A stretch of DNA of 64,000 nt from Croceivirga sp. (GCA_028284285.1 JANQSA010000056.1:1-64000); one strand, 5' to 3'. Shown: positions 16,261-25,175, counted from the stretch's first letter. The notes: a model not told the origin generated them from the sequence alone. A program made the numbers and translations.

Positions 16261-16666
16261 ATCCTGGATTTGGAACATCCTTATTTTTATAACCCTGGTT
16301 TGCTGCGCCCTGGCTTTTGGGCTGCATTATCAAAACTGGGTCACCCTGGAAAAGGATAGCTTTAAGGTGGTCTCCGGGATTTATCGACAGAAAATTCCCG
16401 TATCAGAGATAACTGGCATCAATTTTGTTCCAAAGATCCCCGAAATGGAGCGTAAGAACGGTTTCTCCTGGTTAGCCAAGGAAAAGGGGGTCTTTTTAGA
16501 TTCTATCACAGGAGCAAACGTTTACGTTTTTGTGGATGATTTGAGACAGCAAAAAATTGAGGTATTGCATCATGATTCCCTGGTGTTGTACTTTAATCTG
16601 GCAGATAGTGTAAAAACAAAAGCGCTGTACGATTCCCTGGTTTCTAAAATTGAAAAAACAGAGTGA
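16244..16666 (+). CDS. small membrane-anchored protein, possible PH-like domain
   Basis: The start is the ATG at 16244, giving 140 residues and a 17-base overlap with the S9 peptidase gene. A basic N-terminus (MKRKNRS) is followed by one transmembrane helix at about residues 9-27. The rest is a beta-rich soluble part with IYRQKIPVSEITGI, which resembles the first strands of bacterial PH (YdbT/YxxC-type) domains, where a short sequence is followed by an I-P-x-x-x-I helix. I am not certain of the family. The overlap indicates co-expression with the peptidase. Confidence 0.55.
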   Translation: MKRKNRSWIWNILIFITLVCCALAFGLHYQNWVTLEKDSFKVVSGIYRQKIPVSEITGINFVPKIPEMERKNGFSWLAKEKGVFLDSITGANVYVFVDDLRQQKIEVLHHDSLVLYFNLADSVKTKALYDSLVSKIEKTE

Positions 16667-16688
16667 TGTATAACCTTTACTTTTTGAG

Positions 16689-17096
16689 ATGCGCGTATTA
16701 ATTGCAATCCTTTTGTTTTCGACTTCCTGCGTTTTCGCCCAAAAAGAGCTTTCGGTTGAGGTAGTGAATGTTCCGGCGTCGGAAGGAAAAATCAGTGTTG
16801 CCTTATATGAGGATGCGGAATCCTTTTTGAAATTTGATCGCGTATTTGTTTCTAAATCCGTCCCTGCCAAAGAAGGCGCTACCCATCTGGTACTTAAAGA
16901 TATTCCGGATGGAGAATACGCCGTAGCACTTTTTTACGACAAAAACGGGAACGACCAATTGGATACCAACTGGATGGGAATTCCAAAGGAAAAGGTAGCT
17001 TTTTCCAATGCAAAAATGAGGATGTTTGGCCCGCCTTCTTTTAAGGACTGTGCTTTTGATTTGATTGAAGATATGCGGATCAAAATCAGTTTTTAA
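16689..17096 (+). CDS. DUF2141-family secreted protein
   Basis: The protein has 135 residues, usual for the family, with a signal peptide cut near VFAQ/K (about residue 18). The DUF2141 pattern is clear: a first strand ending in G-K-I-x-V-A-L-Y-E, then F-x-L-K-D-I-P-x-G-E-Y-A-V-A-L-F-Y-D type residues, then DxNGNxxLDTNWMGIPKE and a final FGPPSFKDCAF. The DxNGN loop resembles a calcium-binding turn. Its role is unknown; the family is exported. It is the last gene of the S9 peptidase run, which ends at a hairpin terminator about 30 bases downstream. Confidence 0.8.
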   Translation: MRVLIAILLFSTSCVFAQKELSVEVVNVPASEGKISVALYEDAESFLKFDRVFVSKSVPAKEGATHLVLKDIPDGEYAVALFYDKNGNDQLDTNWMGIPKEKVAFSNAKMRMFGPPSFKDCAFDLIEDMRIKISF

Positions 17097-17123
17097 AAAG
17101 AATAAGGCTACTGGTCAAGACAT

Positions 17124-17154
17124 AAAAAAGGCAACGCAACCGCTGCCTTTTTTG
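17124..17154. terminator. bidirectional intrinsic terminator
   Basis: AAAAAAGGCA and TGCCTTTTTT form a stem around a 10-base loop, with A-runs and T-runs on both sides. It lies between the converging ends of the DUF2141 gene (17096) and the DUF4097 gene (17166), so it can serve both. Confidence 0.85.
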
Positions 17155-17165
17155 CAACTAACGTA

Positions 17166-17861
17166 CTAAAGTCTTAAATACATATTTCCGTTGATGGTGT
17201 TTAATTGAAGTTTTGAACTGCCGTTGTCGGAAAGACTTTTTACCCTTTGTCCCACGTGACGATCGTCTGAGGTGATCTTAAGTGCCGCATCGGCATAGAT
17301 ATCTCCGTTTATTGTTTCTGCGGTGAAACGGGCGCCGCCTACTTTCAGATCGATTTCTCCGTTGATTGTCCTTAGGTCCAGATTACCGGAATAATTTTGT
17401 ATTTCTATATCTCCATTAACGAGTTTTGCTTCAAAATCTCCTTCAATTACTTCCGCCATCATATCCCCATTGATGCTGGTGACTTTAAATTCTGCGCTTT
17501 TGGGAACATACAAGACATAGTCAAAAGTATAGTCCGAGTAATAGTAGTTTCTCCTGGTTTTTTTTCGCTCTTTTTTAAGCGCTTCAAAAATAGCCTTGGT
17601 ATCCGATGCAATGGTAATCCTTGAATTGGTTTCTTCCACTTCCAATTGGTACAAATCCAAATATTCTTCATTTTCAGTTTCCAGGGTTGCTTTGAAGTAT
17701 ACGTTCTTCTGATCCCAGGTTTTAACATTAATCTCTGAAGCAAAAGGGACCTCTAACTCCACATATCTGTTGTTAAGCGGGATGTTCTTTTCAATAACTT
17801 TTTGACCGATTGCCAGGGTAAAAACCCCTGGCATTAGGATCATAAGAATTATTTTTTTCAT
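17166..17861 (-). CDS. DUF4097-family beta-repeat protein (secreted)
   Basis: The protein has 231 residues with a signal peptide cut near TLAIG/Q. It is built from short beta turns with repeated N-G-D/E signatures (TSINGDM, LVNGDIE, TINGEID, TINGDIY, TINGNMY), the right-handed beta-helix-like repeat of DUF4097 adhesin-type proteins. It is the last gene of a run that begins with an ECF sigma factor and an anti-sigma-like protein. In Bacteroidota such operons pair these four parts, probably for envelope-stress sensing or response; that role is inference. Confidence 0.8.
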   Translation of the reverse strand: MKKIILMILMPGVFTLAIGQKVIEKNIPLNNRYVELEVPFASEINVKTWDQKNVYFKATLETENEEYLDLYQLEVEETNSRITIASDTKAIFEALKKERKKTRRNYYYSDYTFDYVLYVPKSAEFKVTSINGDMMAEVIEGDFEAKLVNGDIEIQNYSGNLDLRTINGEIDLKVGGARFTAETINGDIYADAALKITSDDRHVGQRVKSLSDNGSSKLQLNTINGNMYLRL

Positions 17862-17902
17862 GACTATTCGTTTTTTGATGGTTGTATTACGCTTTACACG
17901 GG

Positions 17903-18655
17903 TTATTTCTTTCTCAGGTAAATATTGCCGTTAACGGATTTCAATTTTATGCTTACCCCACCATTGTTGATCTCCCCCTTAATACTTTTGCTGGAAATGG
18001 AGGTCAGGCCATTTTTTTGAGGTCTCTTCAGGTCAAAATTGGTATACACATCTCCATTGATGGTTCCCAGGGATAAGTTGGCCGGGGTGCTGGCCGGCAT
18101 AGTAATATCTACAGCACCGTTAGTGGTGTATATGGAAGTTGGCGAGCTTTGTTTTACCGCGGTAAAGACTACTTCCACATCACCGTTTAAGGCATTCGCT
18201 GTGACCGGGCCGGTTACATCAATGATTTGGATCCCGCCGTTGAGTTGAGCATCAGCTTCTATTTCTCCGGAAAACCCTTCGATTAATGCATCTCCGTTCC
18301 AGGTGGTTTTTACGGATACGTTCTGGGATGCCGGGAGGTAAATTTCAGCCCTGTCTGACTTCCTGAGGTTTTTTACGATCAGGGTATTGCCATCCTCTAT
18401 TACAGAGAAGCCTACATCGGTATTATCCGTACCTCCCCCGCTCACCAATTTTAAACCTCTTGCCTTTTCCGGCCGTTCTTCTCTGGTATCGCTTTTGATC
18501 AGTAGTTGATTGCTGTCGTGCGTTTTTAGAATAATCTCCGCTTTAGATTCAATCTTCACCCATGCAACTCCACTTACGGGTCTGGAATAGTCCGTTTGTG
18601 CTTTTAGGGCTATACATGCTAAACTGGCTATTACAATACTTGTCAACTTTTTCAT
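17903..18655 (-). CDS. DUF4097-family beta-repeat protein (secreted)
   Basis: The protein has 250 residues with a signal peptide cut near ALKAQ. The second half holds the same N-G-D/N-G-x repeats as its neighbour (ALNGDVE, TTNGAVD, TINGDVY, SVNGNIY), with a final YLRKK matching the neighbour's YLRL. It is thus a tandem paralogue with limited identity. It sits 41 bases upstream of the second copy and about 40 bases downstream of the anti-sigma-like gene. Confidence 0.8.
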   Translation of the reverse strand: MKKLTSIVIASLACIALKAQTDYSRPVSGVAWVKIESKAEIILKTHDSNQLLIKSDTREERPEKARGLKLVSGGGTDNTDVGFSVIEDGNTLIVKNLRKSDRAEIYLPASQNVSVKTTWNGDALIEGFSGEIEADAQLNGGIQIIDVTGPVTANALNGDVEVVFTAVKQSSPTSIYTTNGAVDITMPASTPANLSLGTINGDVYTNFDLKRPQKNGLTSISSKSIKGEINNGGVSIKLKSVNGNIYLRKK

Positions 18656-18671
18656 GATTTTCGTTTTTTGA

Positions 18672-18691
18672 TGCTTCGACTACGCTCAGCA
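18672..18691. repeat. short dispersed repeat-like element (CTTCGACTACGCTCAG)
   Basis: TGCTTCGACTACGCTCAGCA lies in the gap between two genes of one operon. It is partly self-complementary at its ends (TGCT/AGCA). This sequence type is, from general knowledge, widely dispersed in Bacteroidota genomes; only one copy is seen here, so the repeat status cannot be shown from the window. Confidence 0.35.
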
Positions 18692-18698
18692 CTAGTTA

Positions 18699-19499
18699 TT
18701 ATATAATTTTAGGTAATGCATTCGTAATTTCCTCTTTAATGAAGGGTTGGGTCTCTTCTTGTTCCAACAAGTCCTGCATGGGTTTAATGGCTCTTTTCTC
18801 TTGTATTTGAACGAGATTTTGGATAATTGCAATTTGAATACTGGGATCTTTCTCTGTTTTTAAGGCCCGGATAAATGCGTTCTTTACCGTTTCCGAATCT
18901 CTAAAACCGGATAGTGCTATCATGGCGGATAACCGTACATTGGTGTTCTCATCCTGGAGCAGTCTATCTATTAAAGCGTTCACAATGGTGGTGTCCGGTG
19001 CTGTGAAGTCTTCAATATACTGCACCCCTTGTATCCGTTTGCTGGCCGATTGGTTTTCCAAAAGGGCGATCATAGTCGTCTGTTTTAACTGTACGTTTTT
19101 TTGCTCCAAAGACAATACATCATGATTTAGGGTATTTTTTTCGGCATATTGTCCCAAAAGGAATGCAGATAGCAGTAAGGCCACACTTGCGGCGACTTTT
19201 AAAATTCCCCAGATGCGATTGTTACTCCCTACACTTTTTGGATTTAGGTCAATTACATTGACCTGATGCTGCTTCTCCTCCTCAAGCATTTTTAAGAAAC
19301 CCTGCCTCAATTTTTTAGAAGGGGTTTGCCGGGGCTCGTTTTTAAATGCGGTAAACAAGCTCCGGTATTCTTCCAGTTCCAGGGCAAAATCCTTATCATT
19401 CTCCAGATAGGTTTCCACTGTTTTCTTTTGTTCCTTCCCAAGATTCCCTTCCAGATAGTCCGGAATTAATGGGAGGATATGTTCATTTTGCTTTTTCAT
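18699..19499 (-). CDS. anti-sigma-factor-like membrane protein with HEAT repeats
   Basis: The protein has 266 residues. The first 80 residues resemble the cytoplasmic anti-sigma domain of Bacteroidota sigma regulators (IPDYLEGNLGKEQKKTVETYL, then FALELEEYR), without the usual His-x3-Cys-x2-Cys zinc motif. A transmembrane helix follows at about 98-116, then about 120 periplasmic residues with HEAT-type helical pairs (LLQDENTNVRLSAMIALSGF, ALKTEKDPSIQIAIIQNL). It overlaps the sigma-factor gene by 4 bases, so the two are coupled and probably form a sigma/anti-sigma pair. The HEAT region is the likely sensor. Confidence 0.75.
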   Translation of the reverse strand: MKKQNEHILPLIPDYLEGNLGKEQKKTVETYLENDKDFALELEEYRSLFTAFKNEPRQTPSKKLRQGFLKMLEEEKQHQVNVIDLNPKSVGSNNRIWGILKVAASVALLLSAFLLGQYAEKNTLNHDVLSLEQKNVQLKQTTMIALLENQSASKRIQGVQYIEDFTAPDTTIVNALIDRLLQDENTNVRLSAMIALSGFRDSETVKNAFIRALKTEKDPSIQIAIIQNLVQIQEKRAIKPMQDLLEQEETQPFIKEEITNALPKII

Positions 19500-20023
19500 A
19501 CTCTTTCTAAATAGACGGTTTTTAACTTTTTCAGCGCCCTGCTTACTCTTGTTTTTACGGCTCCGGGGGTACTCCCCAAAATTTCTGCCAATTCCTGGTA
19601 ACGAATCCCGTTAAGCTTATTCAATACCAGTATCTCCCTGTCCGAAGTCTCTAAAAGGTGTAACGCCCTGTGCAATTGAGAATAGTCCTCATGATTATCC
19701 TGGGAATCTATTTTTTGTTCTCTGACCTCCTCCAACTCCTGGTGGGGCGTATGCTTCCTGGAAAAATACGTCTTAAGGCTATTTCTCGCTATGGTGAACA
19801 ACCATGAAACGAACTTTCCATTATTATATGTCGATCTGTATTTGATCACTTTATAGAAAACATCTTGTGTTAAATCCTCACTTAGCATGGTATCCCCACA
19901 CATTTTCTGCAAAAAATTAAACACATGCAGATGATGCCTGTCAAATAATTCGGTAAGGACGTCTAAATCTCCTTCGGACACCTTTTTCATAAGGGCCTCA
20001 TCCGTTTGCTCGGTTAATTGCAT
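19496..20023 (-). CDS. ECF RNA polymerase sigma factor
   Basis: A sigma-70 factor of the extracytoplasmic function group, 175 residues. Region 2 is seen in FNFLQKMCGDTMLSEDLTQDVFYKVI and WLFTIARNSLKTYFSRK. Region 4 is a helix-turn-helix in RYQELAEILGSTPGAVKTRVSRALKKL. It starts at ATG 20023 and heads the operon with the HEAT-repeat anti-sigma-like gene and two DUF4097 genes. Autoregulation is likely but no operator could be read. Confidence 0.9.
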   Translation of the reverse strand: MQLTEQTDEALMKKVSEGDLDVLTELFDRHHLHVFNFLQKMCGDTMLSEDLTQDVFYKVIKYRSTYNNGKFVSWLFTIARNSLKTYFSRKHTPHQELEEVREQKIDSQDNHEDYSQLHRALHLLETSDREILVLNKLNGIRYQELAEILGSTPGAVKTRVSRALKKLKTVYLERV

Positions 20024-20130
20024 TGTGTTTTGTCGGTGTTCATTACTGTATAGTCAGAAAATTACAAAACGTTACAACAAGGGGTATTTTTTTTAAAATG
20101 GAAAGCGAAGAGGTGGTCTATTGCGGAAAT

Positions 20131-20274
20131 TTATGGGCACCCACAGTCAGCACCTCCACAATTTTTTTGATGTTTTCGCTTATACGTAAAAAAGGGTATA
20201 GGGCGTACAAAACGATGAACCAAATAAGTTAGCGCAGCAAAAAGAAGTAAGTAAGCCACAATTTGTTGTACCAT
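20131..20274 (-). CDS. FeoB-associated Cys-rich membrane peptide
   Basis: A 47-residue ORF beginning MVQQIVAYLL, too short to stand out. It has one transmembrane helix (residues 4-24), a basic stretch (FFTYKRKHQK) and ends in NCGGADCGCP. A short helix followed by a Cys-rich tail is the pattern of FeoB-associated Cys-rich proteins, which follow feoB in Bacteroidota and Firmicutes. It starts 2 bases after the feoB stop. The Cys tail may handle ferrous iron or act with the transporter. Confidence 0.75.
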   Translation of the reverse strand: MVQQIVAYLLLFAALTYLVHRFVRPIPFFTYKRKHQKNCGGADCGCP

Positions 20275-20276
20275 AA

Positions 20277-22514
20277 TTAATGAAGTAGTTGGTAGGCTGA
20301 CAAAGCTACAAGATAAGCAATTACAGACATAAAAGCTAATTGTAATAACGGCCATTTCCAGGAATTGGTCTCTCGTTTTACAATAGCCAGGGTACTCATA
20401 CACTGCATGGCAAAAGCGTAAAACAGCATTAAGGAAATCCCGGAAGCCAGATTGAACAACGGCTGTTTGCCGCTTTCGTCCAACTCAGCGGCCATACGGT
20501 TTTTTATGGTCTCCTGCTGGTCACTACCTACACTGTAAATTGTCGCCAGGGTGCCTACAAACACTTCGCGTGCGGCAAACGAGGTCAGTACGGCAATACC
20601 AATTTTCCAATCATATCCCAGGGGTTGTACAAGAGGTTCAATGGCTTTACCGGCATACCCGATGTAGGAATGTTCCAGCCTGTAACTTGCTATTTCCTGG
20701 TTTTTAGCGCTTTCGCTCAAAATGCCGGATAAGAGCTGTAAGGAATCCTGTGCCGCTTGCGGGCTAAGCGCCCCTTGTTCGGAAAGTAGGCCTGTTTTAA
20801 GGGTTGAGGCATAGATAGCAAGATTCTTTTTGATGTAATTCTTGCTGTAGTCATTCAGTCCATTCTTTTGAATGCGTTCTGTTACGATTTGTTCTGCATT
20901 GGTAAAATCTTTGGAAAACCCATTGGATCCCAAAAACCATAATATAATAGCGATAGCCAAAATGATTTTACCGGCACCGAAAACGAAGCTTTTGGTCTTT
21001 TCAACTACAGTGTAGGCCACATTTTTTAGAAGCGGAACACGATACGTAGGCATTTCTATCATGAAAAAAGAACGACTTCTTATCTTCAACATATTGTGAA
21101 GGATTTTGGCCGAAAAAATTGCTGTGGCAAAGCCCAAAAGATAAAGAAGCATCAAGGTTAAGGCCTGATAACTAACCCCTAAAAAATATCCTTTGGGAAT
21201 GACCAGGGATATTAAAATGAGGTAGACCGGTAGCCTGGCGGAACAAGTGGTGAAAGGGATTACCAGGATGGTGATTAACCGTTCTTTCCAATTCTCAATC
21301 GTACGTGTGGCCATTACCGCTGGTATCGCGCAGGCAGTACCCGAAATGAGAGGAACTACGCTTTTACCGCTTAAGCCAAAAGGACGCATGACCCTGTCCA
21401 TTAAAAAAACCACCCTGCTCATATATCCGGATTCTTCCAGTAAGGCGATAAACAAGAACAAAAAGGCAATTTGCGGGATAAAGATGACAATACCCCCTAT
21501 TCCTGCCAGGATACCTTCTGCGAGCAGGTTAGTAAGTATGCCCTGCGGAAGCGTTGCCTTTGTCCAATCGCTAATTGCCGCAAACTGGGCATCGATATAG
21601 TCCATGGGATACGTGCTCCAGTCAAAGATGGCCTGAAAAATAAGTAAAAGGATCAGGAAGAAAATGAGATAGCCAAACACCCTATGCGTCAATATTTTAT
21701 CCAAAGTTGCCCGAACTCCTTTGGCGGCCTGCAAATCAACCAGGTAGGTTTCCTTTAATACGCTGTTAATGAATTGATACCGCAATACTGTTTCTTTATG
21801 CTGTAGTTTTTTTAGTTCTGATTTGGATTTTGTGGAAAAAGAGGTGGCATCCTGGATACGCTTCTTTTCAAGAGGCATGAAATTGACGTCCTGTGTGATC
21901 ACCAACCAAAGTTTGTAGAGATCTTCTTTGGGGAATGCCTGTTGAAGGCGTTCAAAGTAGGCCGGCGCTATGGAGGAGGCGTTTAGGTTGGGTTGGGTAG
22001 ACAACTTTTCATAATCCGCTATAAGCTCTTTCACACGATCAATGCCCCGACCTTTACGTGTACTTACCAGCGCTATCTTGGTATCCAACTTTTTTTCAAG
22101 GAGTGAAACATTCAGCGAAATTCCTTTTCTTGGCATAAGGTCCGCCATATTGATCACCAGAATCGTAGGGATCTTTAGATCCTTGATCTGTGTGAATAGC
22201 AGCAGGTTTCGTTTTAGGTTTTCTACATCGGAAACTACAACGGCAACATCGGGATAGTCCTTGTCATTTTTGTTTAGAAGCAGTTCTACAACCACGCTTT
22301 CATCCAGGGAAGTGGTATTCAGGCTGTAGGTTCCTGGAAGATCCAAAATGCGGGCTTTAGCACCTTGAGGAAGTTTGCAGATTCCCTCTTTTTTTTCAAC
22401 AGTTATCCCCGGGTAATTCCCCACCTTTTGTTTAAGACCGGTGAGTTGGTTGAAAACGGAGGTTTTCCCGGTATTCGGATTTCCGATCAGGGCCACATTA
22501 ATGCTTTTACTCAT
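20277..22514 (-). CDS. feoB: ferrous iron transport protein B
   Basis: FeoB, 745 residues. The N-terminal G domain has G1 GNPNTGKT (11-18), the switch region around GITVEKKEG, G3 DLPGTYSL and G4 NMAD. A helical spacer follows, then a membrane domain with the Gate motifs, including SGTACAIPAVMATR (the Cys of the channel) and LLYLLGF repeats, and the second gate RLPVYLIL. It imports Fe2+ across the inner membrane using GTP. It overlaps feoA by 4 bases and is followed by the Cys-rich peptide, so feoA-feoB-peptide is one operon. Confidence 0.95.
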   Translation of the reverse strand: MSKSINVALIGNPNTGKTSVFNQLTGLKQKVGNYPGITVEKKEGICKLPQGAKARILDLPGTYSLNTTSLDESVVVELLLNKNDKDYPDVAVVVSDVENLKRNLLLFTQIKDLKIPTILVINMADLMPRKGISLNVSLLEKKLDTKIALVSTRKGRGIDRVKELIADYEKLSTQPNLNASSIAPAYFERLQQAFPKEDLYKLWLVITQDVNFMPLEKKRIQDATSFSTKSKSELKKLQHKETVLRYQFINSVLKETYLVDLQAAKGVRATLDKILTHRVFGYLIFFLILLLIFQAIFDWSTYPMDYIDAQFAAISDWTKATLPQGILTNLLAEGILAGIGGIVIFIPQIAFLFLFIALLEESGYMSRVVFLMDRVMRPFGLSGKSVVPLISGTACAIPAVMATRTIENWKERLITILVIPFTTCSARLPVYLILISLVIPKGYFLGVSYQALTLMLLYLLGFATAIFSAKILHNMLKIRSRSFFMIEMPTYRVPLLKNVAYTVVEKTKSFVFGAGKIILAIAIILWFLGSNGFSKDFTNAEQIVTERIQKNGLNDYSKNYIKKNLAIYASTLKTGLLSEQGALSPQAAQDSLQLLSGILSESAKNQEIASYRLEHSYIGYAGKAIEPLVQPLGYDWKIGIAVLTSFAAREVFVGTLATIYSVGSDQQETIKNRMAAELDESGKQPLFNLASGISLMLFYAFAMQCMSTLAIVKRETNSWKWPLLQLAFMSVIAYLVALSAYQLLH

Positions 22515-22753
22515 AGCGTGGGGGTCTCATCAATGATCTCAAGGGGAATGCAATCCGCCATAGCTTTTCGTATGGCAATATGGGAACCGTTGACATTGAT
22601 GTAAAGCGGATCGCCCAAGGGGGCTATTTGCAATAGTGTAACGGAATTTCCGGGTAAGCAGCCCAACTCCATCAGTTTTACGGGTAAAACCTCCTCTTTA
22701 AAGGTTTGGATTATCCCCTTTTGTCCCGGTTCAAGTGAAGCGATAGTCGCCAA
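22511..22753 (-). CDS. feoA: ferrous iron transport protein A
   Basis: An 80-residue SH3-like protein. The start codon is the TTG at 22753; an in-frame TAA immediately before it excludes a longer form and the next Met is too far in. It has the FeoA features: SLEPGQKG, an ELGCLPGN turn and the strand G-S-H-I-A-I-R, where the SH3 barrel ends. FeoA is needed for FeoB activity at the inner face of the membrane. It is the first gene of the feo operon. Confidence 0.9.
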   Translation of the reverse strand: MATIASLEPGQKGIIQTFKEEVLPVKLMELGCLPGNSVTLLQIAPLGDPLYINVNGSHIAIRKAMADCIPLEIIDETPTL

Positions 22754-22774
22754 TTATCTTTATTTAGAATAATT
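22752..22774. promoter_or_regulatory. possible metal-regulator dyad upstream of feoA
   Basis: AATTAT (22752-22757) and ATAATT (22769-22774) are inverted around an AT-rich centre containing TTTAGAAT. Iron repressors (Fur/DtxR type) bind AT-rich dyads of this general size. No consensus match is claimed and AT-rich dyads arise by chance. Confidence 0.25.
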
Positions 22775-22810
22775 ATAAGTAACAACAAAAATAAGGGAAA
22801 AAAACCAAAT

Positions 22811-23485
22811 CTATTCGGTATACGAATTCTTTAAGGTCATCAAATCCTCTAACAGTTGATCAATCTCCTCCGAATTGGTGCCATCATAAAATCCGCGAAT
22901 GCGTTTTTCTTTGTCTACGAGTATAAAGTTTTCGGTATGGATCATATCAAAGGGGCCGCCATCACCATCCGTTTTCACGGCCAAGTAAGATTTACGGGCC
23001 AACTCATAAATCTGTTTTTTGTCGCCGGTTACCAGATTCCATTTGTCGTCCATCACTCCCTTTTCAAGTGCATACTTTTTTAACTGGGGTACGGAATCGA
23101 TCTGGGGGGTAACGGAATGAGAGAGTAACAAAATATCATCATCTTTCAGGATACTGCCTTGTATGGTGGCCATATTCTTGGTCATGATAGGGCAGATGGT
23201 CGGGCAGGTAGTAAAAAAGAAATCAGCCACATAGATTTTATTTTCATAATCCAGTTGGGTAATGGTATCCCCGTTTTGGTTAATTAAAGCAAAGTCGGAT
23301 ATGGTATGGTATTTCTTTTTGTAGTGTAGCGTGCTGTCCACCAACTCAGGGTTCACCATAGAGGGTTGGTAAACGGGTAAACGTTTCTTTGGCTTTAGCG
23401 CGGTATAAATGAAATAGATTATGACCAGCGAAATCAACGAAAAAACAACAGCAAAAAAGCGGTATTTGGCAAAGAATTTACGCAT
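22811..23485 (-). CDS. SCO1/SenC-family copper chaperone or thiol protein
   Basis: The ATG at 23485 gives 224 residues (a TTG three codons earlier is also open). One N-terminal transmembrane anchor (residues about 9-27) precedes a thioredoxin-fold domain with the CxxxC pair at 94 and 98 (TTCPTICP) and the conserved His in DMIHTEN, at about residue 183. These three residues bind copper in SCO proteins and serve cytochrome c oxidase CuA assembly. No cox genes are seen here. The protein probably faces the periplasm. Confidence 0.85.
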   Translation of the reverse strand: MRKFFAKYRFFAVVFSLISLVIIYFIYTALKPKKRLPVYQPSMVNPELVDSTLHYKKKYHTISDFALINQNGDTITQLDYENKIYVADFFFTTCPTICPIMTKNMATIQGSILKDDDILLLSHSVTPQIDSVPQLKKYALEKGVMDDKWNLVTGDKKQIYELARKSYLAVKTDGDGGPFDMIHTENFILVDKEKRIRGFYDGTNSEEIDQLLEDLMTLKNSYTE

Positions 23486-23607
23486 AGCATACAAAATTAC
23501 ATCCCAAAACTGTGTTTTCCCAAGAGTTTAATGCCTACTGCCGCTAAAACTTTCTTAAAAAGTCCAAGCTAAAGAAGGGATATTTTTAAAAGCCTTGGCA
23601 AAAAATG

Positions 23608-23615
23608 TACTTTTG
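23608..23615 (+). promoter_or_regulatory. -7 promoter box of rseP
   Basis: TACTTTTG fits the Bacteroidota TAnnTTTG box and lies 25 bases before the ATG. The matching -33 TTTG is not clear. Confidence 0.4.
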
Positions 23616-23640
23616 TGCGTTCTAAACGAAAGAATCGATA

Positions 23641-24996
23641 ATGAGTCCCATTGCCATACAAGTTATTCAGTTTTTCCTGAGTTTGTCTCTTTTGATCGTG
23701 CTGCACGAGTTGGGACATTTCATTCCTGCAAAACTATTTAAGACCAGGGTGGAGAAGTTTTATCTGTTCTTTGATATCAAGTTTTCGCTATTTAAAAAGA
23801 AAATAGGGGAGACCGTATATGGAATTGGTTGGTTGCCCTTGGGAGGCTATGTCAAGATTGCCGGGATGATTGACGAAAGCATGGATACGGAGCAAATGAA
23901 GCAGGAACCGAAGCCCTGGGAATTTCGGAGCAAACCGGCCTGGCAACGACTGATTATCATGTTGGGCGGGGTAACCGTAAACTTTATTCTGGCGGTGATC
24001 ATCTACATTGGAATGGCCTACCAATATGGGGACCAGTATATCCGCATGGACAGTTTAAAAGACGGGGTTTGGGTAGTTGAGGAAACCATAGGGGATAAAG
24101 TGGGCATCCAAACCGGGGATAAAATTTTGGCCATAGATGGTGAAAAGTTGAAGTCCTTTCAGAATGTTTATGCAGAGCTATTTACCGCCAGTAGTGTTAC
24201 TGTTGAACGGGAGGGTCAGATTATTGAAAATGAGCTGCCCTCAGATTTTATTTCCACGCTGCTGGAGGATGAAGATAAGGCTCGTTTTTTGAGCATGCGG
24301 CAGCCCTTCATAATCAGTGAAGTTTCCAAGGACTCTCACAATACGGGGGTAGACTTAAGAGAAGGAGATGAGGTACAGTCTATTAATGGTCAACCTGCCC
24401 ATTACTTTGATCAGGTTACTCCCTTACTGGAGGCCTTTAAGGGGCAGGAGGTAGAAATTTTGGTGAATGGAGAAAACGGTGGTGAGCGTACCGTTACCGC
24501 TAAGGTCAATAACGAGGCAAAACTGGGGGTGGGGCTAAAAGGCTTAACGCTGGAAGAACTTCAAGCGAAAGGGTATTTTGAAATAGAAGAAATCCGATAT
24601 TCCTTTATGGAAGCCATACCTGCCGGAATCAACAGAGGTGTGAATACCTTAACCGGTTATGCAGAACAATTGGCCTTGATTTTTAATCCTTCTACCGGGG
24701 CTTACAAGGGAGTTGGCGGTTTTGATGCCATTAGAAAGATCTTCCCGGATACCTGGAACTGGGCGGCATTTTGGTCCACCACGGCCCTGATTTCCATCAT
24801 CCTGGCGTTTATGAACATCTTACCCATTCCCGCTTTAGACGGGGGACATGTAGCCTTTTTGCTGTATGAAATGGTCTCAGGGCGAAAGCCTAGCGACAAG
24901 TTTTTGGAGTATGCCCAGATGGTAGGTTTCTTCTTTTTGATCGCTTTATTATTGTTTGCCAATGGGAACGATATCTACAAGGCTGTTTTTAAATAG
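23641..24996 (+). CDS. rseP: RIP site-2 metalloprotease RseP
   Basis: An intramembrane zinc protease of 451 residues. The HELGH motif lies at 22-26 within the first transmembrane helix. Two PDZ-like domains (EETIGDKVGIQTGDKILAID; VDLREGDEVQSINGQPAHYF) come next, and the C-terminal N-x-x-P-x-P-A-L-D-G-G-H (about 400-411) supplies the third zinc ligand. In other bacteria RseP cuts anti-sigma factors after a site-1 protease. The two sigma/anti-sigma pairs in this window are plausible clients but that is inference. It is transcribed divergently from the SCO gene. Confidence 0.92.
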   Translation: MSPIAIQVIQFFLSLSLLIVLHELGHFIPAKLFKTRVEKFYLFFDIKFSLFKKKIGETVYGIGWLPLGGYVKIAGMIDESMDTEQMKQEPKPWEFRSKPAWQRLIIMLGGVTVNFILAVIIYIGMAYQYGDQYIRMDSLKDGVWVVEETIGDKVGIQTGDKILAIDGEKLKSFQNVYAELFTASSVTVEREGQIIENELPSDFISTLLEDEDKARFLSMRQPFIISEVSKDSHNTGVDLREGDEVQSINGQPAHYFDQVTPLLEAFKGQEVEILVNGENGGERTVTAKVNNEAKLGVGLKGLTLEELQAKGYFEIEEIRYSFMEAIPAGINRGVNTLTGYAEQLALIFNPSTGAYKGVGGFDAIRKIFPDTWNWAAFWSTTALISIILAFMNILPIPALDGGHVAFLLYEMVSGRKPSDKFLEYAQMVGFFFLIALLLFANGNDIYKAVFK

Positions 24997-25012
24997 AAAT
25001 TGATTTTTTTGC

Positions 25013-25043
25013 TTGTAGTCTATTGAAGAATCGGCTATATTTG
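25013..25043 (+). promoter_or_regulatory. promoter of tRNA-Asn
   Basis: TTG (25013-25015), 20 bases, then TATATTTG (25036-25043), a full match to the TAnnTTTG box. Transcription should start around 25050, giving a leader of about 50 bases that includes a small GC-rich dyad (GCGGGC/GCCCGC). Confidence 0.6.
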
Positions 25044-25098
25044 CACCCGCCTTAGAAGAGGCTCCGGCGGGCAAGCCCGCTAAATATAGGTTATTCAT

Positions 25099-25175
<77 letters not shown>

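Noticed and set aside
18672-18691. The element as a transcription terminator
   Set aside because: There is no T-run and the dyad is weak; it lies inside an apparent operon.
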